The notes below the pieces were generated by a model. The model was not told the DNA's origin, ran no database searches, and worked only from the letters and a program-made list of their open reading frames with translations. Shown here one piece after another: positions 59,464-64,000 of a DNA stretch of 64,000 bases (its first letter is position 1; every line of letters begins with the position of its first letter). The position numbers were made by a program, and so were the translations under genes. This DNA is from Batillaria attramentaria (taxonomy: Eukaryota > Mollusca > Gastropoda > Batillariidae), in assembly GCA_018292915.2 (NCBI GenBank), contig JACVVK020000524.1:32501-96500 (forward strand). Reading direction: 5' to 3'.

Positions 59464-61933
59464 GACGGAGGGCTATAACATAGACTCCCATTGTTACACA
59501 AGGGAGCCCCCCCCCAAAAAAAAAACCTGTCCGATTGTGCAAAATGCACAGTCAGCTCAGTCAGAGTTATAGTTTTCAGCGTCCCTGAACCCTCTAAAAA
59601 AGCCAAGGGAGCCCGACTTCACAGCTCAGTTTGCGTTTTGACATTGAGCGAGATAGATTCGCAGTGGCCAGTCCTTTCGTGCAGCACACAACACCCGCTG
59701 TAGGGGTGCGTCTCGCCCACTGACCATAAGCACAATGAAGTCACCGAAAAATCACGCTCTGGTTTTATCAGGGTCTCCGAAGCGCTGAAAACTCCGCGAC
59801 TGTGAAAGAGTTGCCTGTACCGGCCCCCGTAGTGTAGTGGTTAGCACTTCGGACCCATGGACTGGGAGACCCGGGTTCGAGTTCCAGCCGATGCCATGTT
59901 GGAGGACGGTGAGAACTACTTCCAGTCACCTGTCAAACTCAAACGTTGCCGCGTGTTTTTATTTCCTCTCTCGGGACTGTGTGTTTCCTGTTTCCTGGAA
60001 GCACTTACTCTTACAGCTGCCGAGCGAGTAACGTTAATTTAAATTTAATTTTTTTTTGCATATACAGCCTACCTTAATTGCGGGGTTCATCGTGCCATAA
60101 GGCACCGCCGTGATGACCGCAGGAACGATCCAATCAACCGCAATGACACAAAGGATGCTGCTCTTCTTCACCCAATGGGCGTGCTTGTACGGGAACTGCA
60201 GGGCGATCACTCTCTCTGCGCTCATCGTCATGACGGTGAAAAGTGTGACGATGGACAGCATCGACAGAATTGAATAGCGAGCCTGATAAAAAGTCGCAAG
60301 ACAACACAAGCTCAAAATAATAACAACAGTGGCGACAACAGCAATTCATCCTAAGCGCACATTAGCCAGTTGCAAATTCTAGCTGATATCTTCTTCCGTC
60401 CAAAGGTACTTTGTTTGACACACTTTCATGTTTCTGTTCAATCCATTTTCTAATCGGCTGGGATTACTTCGAGTAAATAACGACACCGACTCTGGTTAGG
60501 ATTAGAGCGACCGAAGTTCAGCGCTAGCCGAGTTTTTGTTTCAAAACAGTTGACATACAAGGTACCTAAGGTACGTTGTTGTTGTAGACACTAAATACTC
60601 GTTGCTGCCCCAATAATATTACCGAGCCAGTGACAATCCCATCTTTACCGGAGTTGGTAAACGTCACCCCCTTGCCGTGTGATACACTGTGCGGTGGTGA
60701 TACGTAGGTAAAAACACACTAGCTTGCTATTTAGGCTTGTGTCTGACATAGTATAAGTCTATGCGGCATATTTTTGGCATCTTACTGCACTCTAAGAGAT
60801 TGGCGCACCTACATGTAGCAGGTATAGCTCGAAAGATGGCGGTATTTGGACATACTTGGACGAACTCGCCGAGGTTTTAGTGTACAAACTTCGATCTATC
60901 GCGAGACCGATTCATCGCGGCCGATTCTGGTGCTTAAAACGCATCCACGCCGCACCAGATTCGCTTCTCAAGATATCTAATGGTTACGTGTCACCACCGC
61001 ACAGCGTATCACAAAGCAAGGCCGTTTACCCACCCTGTTTACGGTACCTTGCATTCCGCGGTGTTTTTCTTGAACATGCCGTCGATGTCGACGACAGCCG
61101 AGTGGTAAGCGAACCCGAAAACCGTACAGCATGTCGGTGATGGTGAGGTTGATGAGGCAGTAGCGTAGGGTCATCTGGAGACTGCCAGCCCGCAGCAGCG
61201 CCAAGAAACACATGATGTTGGCGGACATGATGGTCAGTCCGAACGACACTCTGCGACAAGATGATTAGATTGAGATCTGGTATGTGATGAGGACGACAAC
61301 GCCGATGATGGTGACGATGATATTGGCGATGTGATGACGAGGATGCTGATGATGGGTGCCTGAATGTGACAATTACTTGGCTAAGAACGCTGGAGCTGAC
61401 TATAATCACCGAGAAAAGTAAGAAGAAGCACAACATAGGTTCTCTTTAAAAAAAAAAAAAAAAAAAAAAATCTTTCGTATAACTATTACAACACTCACAC
61501 GCAGAAAAACGCTAACATGATCTTCAAAATCGTGTGGAACAACGGGTCAGCTCAGCGACTCATGTTACTGAATTAAGAACTACATTCTTCTCATACTGTG
61601 TGCGTGACCATTTGATTTCCCGAGCGGACTTGGAGGAAGATGGAGGAAGATGGATTGCCTGGGAAAACCCACAACGACAGGAAAAAAATCAAATTCCTCC
61701 AGTTTTTGTGTTTTTTAAAAAAATACTGTGCTATTCTATGAGATGAACATACTCAAAAGGGAGCGGCGAATAGAAAGTAATTTATGTTTCTAAAATACCA
61801 AAAACAAGTTTTACACATACCTCAGAGCTTTAGTTCCAGGCGAAATGTAGTACTTGCACATGACGCAGATCTCGGTAGCGTTCACTGAAGTCGGCACGGC
61901 TGTTGCCCAGGAGTTCTCGTCTGTGGTTGCCAT
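52422..61933 (-). CDS. Rhodopsin-class (class A) GPCR, MECA-like, six coding exons, one frameshift
   Basis: Coding exons, high to low: 61821-61933, 61048-61250, 60073-60282, 54845-54937, 53194-53346, 52422-52649. All junctions are GT/AG and phases agree, giving about 332 residues if one extra base in exon 2 is ignored. Seven membrane segments can be placed: TM1 has N1.50 (SANIMCF), TM2 D2.50 (LTITDM), TM4 W4.50 (DWIVP), TM7 NPIIYCW. A Cys before TM3 (AECK) and one after TM4 (KECNF) can form the usual disulfide. The N-terminus has an NAT glycosylation site. Odd points: DRY is replaced by ERV (SAERVIALQFP), the TM6 CWxP motif is CATP, and TM5 has no proline. The last trait is shared by melanocortin, lysolipid and cannabinoid receptors, so a MECA-like receptor is inferred; the ligand is unknown. 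Confidence 0.88.
53194..53346 (-). CDS. GPCR exon, intracellular loop 3 and TM6
   Basis: 153 bp (51 codons), acceptor TTTTGCAG, donor GTAACA. It reads VDIFAIARIHKKIVPNMVGD, then KATMTTLCVALPFIVCATPK. CATP stands where CWxP is normal. Confidence 0.93.
53714..53772 (+). repeat. (CA)n microsatellite
   Basis: About 29 CA units preceded by CT repeats, in the GPCR intron between exons 53194-53346 and 54845-54937. Confidence 0.97.
54845..54937 (-). CDS. GPCR exon, TM5
   Basis: 93 bp (31 codons), acceptor CCCTCAG, donor GTACGG. It reads ECNFGRFITFSSMIIFSCTY, then FTFMMLGVICQ. The Cys is the usual extracellular-loop-2 partner, and no proline occurs in TM5. Confidence 0.9.
55077..55467 (-). mobile_element. 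SINE family B copy, near full length
   Basis: TAA repeat, ATATAGGCGCTTTATCCCAA, body, then the head complement (CTAGACCACCGACCGCCCC); in the GPCR intron 140 bp from exon 54845-54937. Confidence 0.9.
55610..56702 (+). repeat. ~295-bp tandem array carrying TGACCTTGACCTT...TCAAGGTCA motifs (left part)
   Basis: Units repeat the phrase TGACCTTGACCTTGAGTCAA and GGTCATT at about 55751, 55885, 56061, 56211, 56363, 56507 and 56665. Two half-unit types alternate about every 148 bp, so A to A is about 296 bp. TCAAGGTCA is a monomer site for ERR/FTZ-F1 nuclear receptors. The array sits in the GPCR intron. Confidence 0.8.
57321..57506 (-). CDS. Terminal exon of an unidentified protein carried by the TIR element
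   Basis: Acceptor TGTGTTGTAG, then 61 open codons and TAG. It reads [38 protein letters not shown], then ADTWQKTRVYLQLV. Three Trp, alternating charged and hydrophobic residues and ordinary codon use look like a folded domain. AATAAA on the minus strand at 56813-56818, about 500 bp on, could be its poly(A) signal. The upstream exon is not settled. The longest ORF over this stretch is a shadow. Confidence 0.5.
   Translation of the reverse strand, partial: VLEVVDAEGESECLHYLKEKDGVYIWADQAWHPSSNLHDPDNSGTTIADTWQKTRVYLQLV
58275..58371 (-). CDS. Candidate Cys/His-rich exon in the TIR element
   Basis: Before a strong donor (AAG|GTAAGA) the phase-0 frame reads LECHRLCEATFCNRRCFK, a Cys/His spacing like a metal-binding fold. 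No ATG or clear acceptor was found, and another frame is also open. The upper boundary given is simply where a stop (TAA) closes the frame. Confidence 0.25.
59142..59388 (+). repeat. Continuation of the ~295-bp array beyond the TIR insertion
   Basis: The repeat resumes exactly after the insertion with GTAAAGTTCTTATCAATGTC and carries one more copy of the motif at about 59251. It ends in a CA microsatellite. Confidence 0.8.
59387..59460 (+). repeat. (CA)n microsatellite
   Basis: CA array with one GACA interruption, closing the ~295-bp repeat array. Confidence 0.97.
59822..59893 (+). mobile_element. tRNA-like sequence, probable SINE head or tRNA pseudogene
   Basis: GTAGTGTAGTGGTTAGCACT resembles an A box and CCCGGGTTCGAGTTCCAG a B box. 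The 5' CGGCCCC does not pair with the sequence after the T arm, so a working tRNA is unlikely. Confidence 0.5.
60073..60282 (-). CDS. GPCR exon, TM3-TM4
   Basis: 210 bp (70 codons), acceptor TTTATCAG, donor GTAGGC. It reads ARYSILSMLSIVTLFTVMTM, SAERVIALQFPYKHAHWV, then SSILCVIAVDWIVPAVITAV. The DRY position is ERV. Confidence 0.93.
61048..61250 (-). CDS. GPCR exon, TM1-TM2, with one-base frameshift
   Basis: 203 bp, acceptor TGTCGCAG, donor GTACCG. Frame 1 reads VSFGLTIMSANIMCFLALLR, then LTITDMLYGF; after a T4 run (61118-61121, A4 on the plus strand) the receptor continues in the next frame as FAYHSAVVDIDGMFKKN and AECK. Removing one base makes the length 1 + 67 codons, exactly what both neighbours need. 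Confidence 0.85.
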
Positions 61934-61977
61934 GGTTCTGGGCTCTACTGCCCGTCGTTAAGGGCTGTTCAGGAGTA
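61821..61977 (-). CDS. GPCR exon with start codon and extracellular N-terminus
   Basis: The acceptor TTTTTCAG lies just above 61977, so 61934-61977 is leader and a noncoding exon must lie upstream. The ATG at 61933-61931 is in good context (A at -3, G at +4) and is preceded in frame by TAA. It reads MATTDENSWATAVPTSVNAT, then EICVMCKYYISPGTKAL, with donor GTATGT. A longer ORF here is in another frame. Confidence 0.85.
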
Positions 61978-61999
61978 CTGAAAAACTGACTTTCCTCGT

Positions 62000-64000
62000 T
62001 AGTTTGTGTCATTATGGAGATGTTTGTTTGTTTGAAAGAAAGGACCGCGCTATTGGGAACCGACTAGTTACCAACGCTAAAGCTGGCCAGTCAGCCTTGG
62101 CTATCATGGACTTATCCTCATCTCTGCACTCGGTTTCGGCTGGGTCAAGAATATGTGAAGCTCTTATATTTGGGCAAAAAAAAAAGGAAAACAACTATTG
62201 AAAATCAGCATCATTTTGTTTCCTATTAGTTCTTGCCAGGCTCAAGCCCCCCCCCCCCCCCCCCACACACACACAACTACCCCAACCCAGCTCTACCGTT
62301 TTTATAGCTTATGTGAAGATATAATTAGCCCTGAAAGCCGCTTTTCAGACATCAACTCGTAAAATCTGGTAATAATATAAGCAGAGATTGTTCCGACAGA
62401 ATTGAACGCCATTGCTCTCTCTCTCTCATCTGGCAAGCACAGTTTTTACACTGACCACGCTCTCATCTCTCTCTCTCTGAACTGGGCTAGTCAGACCAAT
62501 CTTGTTTTCAGAAAAGAGATGTGACAATGTCCTTTTTGAAAACTGCGATGTCTTTACTTGTAACTGAAAATAATGACGTACGCAATCGTTCTTACACATT
62601 TCTTGCTGTGGAGGCAGTCTAGTCCTTTACTAAGTCTCATGCACTTAAAGTGTCGCGGCTGCATCTAAAGGTCGAATTATATAGCGTTTTATTGTGTCTG
62701 ACAGACAAGTCTGAGATCGGCAGTGACGCGCGTTTGTACCACAGAAACATGACTACGGACGCTGAAAATGTAGCCCGTCCTGTGATGTTTCCATTACAAA
62801 TAAAAAATACAACCAACAACAACAAAACAGACGAGACAGCAGAAATTTGGAGAAACAATTTTATGGGATTCGGCCATTCCTCCTTGTTAGTTTATTTAAA
62901 GATATCATGAGCCCTGAACGCTGCATTTCAGATATCAGCTCGTTAAAATCTGGCAATGTAAGCAAAGATGTGGTCCAAAAGAGCAACGGTTTTCATTCCG
63001 GATTCAACATTGTTTGCCACTATATTGAGGAACATACTTTCTTTTTCTTTCTTTTTTTTTTTGCGCCGCCCTACTTTGTAAAAATAAAGCAGTTACTGTC
63101 AGGTGGCTAAAAGTAGATCGCTAGAAACATCCAGACTTACATGAAGCTCACAGGAATCCGCTGAGCCACCGAAGCTAGACAGACGCAAGCGAAGGGCTGC
63201 ATGAAACTGGTCATTCCGATTCATACAAGGTGTTTGACGCCATGCAAGCAACAAAAGGCTATCTCGTGGCGAGAATGGAATCGGGAGGTTTCAACATCGA
63301 AGAAAAGAGGTAAATATGCGAGAGAAAATTCTTTGCTTGAAATAACAAATGAAGAAGGCATAAAAGATAGTCGAGCACAAGTTGATCAATGTATTGAAAA
63401 AAGAAAGCTTGTCAAAATAGCGAACGACTTCACCAGGTTCTTGCCAAGGAATGAACGCGGGCAAGTGCGCTAGGTCCGCGATCAAAGCGGGAGTGAGAGA
63501 GTGAGTTTTTTGGGGGGGGCTTAAGCCGCGCAAGCACCAAAGACTGATCAAATCGGGAAAATAACATCTCAGAAGATCCTGCTCTGCCGCTGGGACTCGC
63601 ACAGTTATGCAGGAAGACTTTTATAGCAACAGCCACAACTATCGATCGATGGAATTTTTTATAAGCTGCTTACAGTTTCCACTACAGATGGTACGGTTAC
63701 TTAGTCAAATGAATAATCATATTGTAAGCAAATGGTTATGTTAATGACAGGGTCCAAGCAAAAAGGCCACTGTTCTAAGTGTTACTGAACTTCATTTCCA
63801 TTTCTTTGGTAGTTTCTGAATTGGAGTTCTGAATTTCATTCTCCTTGCTAGACACTCTAAAATTATTAAAAGATATTGGTAAAACTAGAACACTTAGTGT
63901 AGAGATAGGAACATAAACAGGAAAAATTGTATCAAGCTGACGTTCTAGATCAGATACTCTGGGCTCCTTCAAGTAAACGCTAGTCACATACCACGTGCTT
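62000..64000. other. Region upstream of the GPCR, no certain gene
   Basis: It should contain the noncoding first exon of the GPCR gene. Seen here: poly-C and CA at 62247-62275, a short dispersed element at 63495-63560 and the weak exon at 63141-63213. A 70-residue ORF at 63775-63987 (minus; KEPRVSDLERQLDTI) is unidentified. Confidence 0.4.
63141..63213 (-). CDS. Candidate short exon, unknown
   Basis: ATG at about 63211 reads MTSFMQPFACVCLASVAQRI and then PVSF before a strong donor (GTAAGT). It could be a leader exon of the GPCR gene, in which case it is an upstream ORF, because it is out of frame with the receptor start; or it could belong to another gene. Confidence 0.22.

Noticed and set aside
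61830..62012. 60-codon minus ORF over the GPCR start
   Set aside because: Wrong frame; the receptor N-terminus and its splice phase use the frame of the ATG at 61933.

Overview
This is a eukaryotic nuclear window, most likely from a lophotrochozoan and probably a gastropod mollusc. The basis is many short exons with GT/AG junctions, long AT-rich introns full of CA/GT microsatellites, several tRNA-derived SINE families, LINE 3' ends of the CR1/L2 kind, and animal gene families (an RFX4-type transcription factor and a rhodopsin-class GPCR). The species call is inference; nothing in the window names it. Most long ORFs here are translated microsatellites or T/G-rich tracts, and most real exons are shorter than those ORFs.

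Three genes can be joined exon to exon with consistent splice phase, all on the minus strand. (1) About 0.4-16.0 kb: an RFX4-like winged-helix transcription factor, 18 coding exons recognised, about 665 codons, 3' end running off the left edge and the first coding exon unresolved. (2) 37.47-38.80 kb (5' leader perhaps to 39.5 kb): a small secreted protein of about 123 residues with a six-cysteine module and a Gly/Tyr/Pro-rich tail; a 1.5 kb, 23-bp minisatellite begins about 10 bp after its stop codon. (3) 52.42-61.98 kb: a class A GPCR of about 332 residues in six coding exons, with a one-base frameshift in a T4 run at the end of TM2 and changed DRY and CWxP motifs. Weaker exon candidates lie at 31.5, 33.2, 43.0 and 63.1 kb.

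Between genes the window is mobile and repetitive DNA: SINE family A (tRNA-like head, tail ending in a GGACGTTAAAC motif), family B (tail ending in TTA/TAA microsatellite), family C, a palindromic-ended MITE in at least two full copies, LINE 3' ends at 22.4 and 45.9 kb, and unclassified dispersed pairs (20.1/34.7 kb; 37.7/51.5 kb). Minisatellites of 28, 54, 26 and 23 bp occur, and the 23-bp array has an 18-unit (414 bp) higher-order period. A run of 76 C lies at 27.4 kb.

The most unusual object is in the large GPCR intron: a 2,435-bp insertion (56,707-59,141) with terminal inverted repeats and a 4-bp target duplication, placed inside a ~295-bp repeat array whose other copies show what the empty site looked like. 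It holds six same-strand copies of GTGACACG and at least one clean exon-like reading frame with no family I can name. It may be an undescribed DNA transposon.
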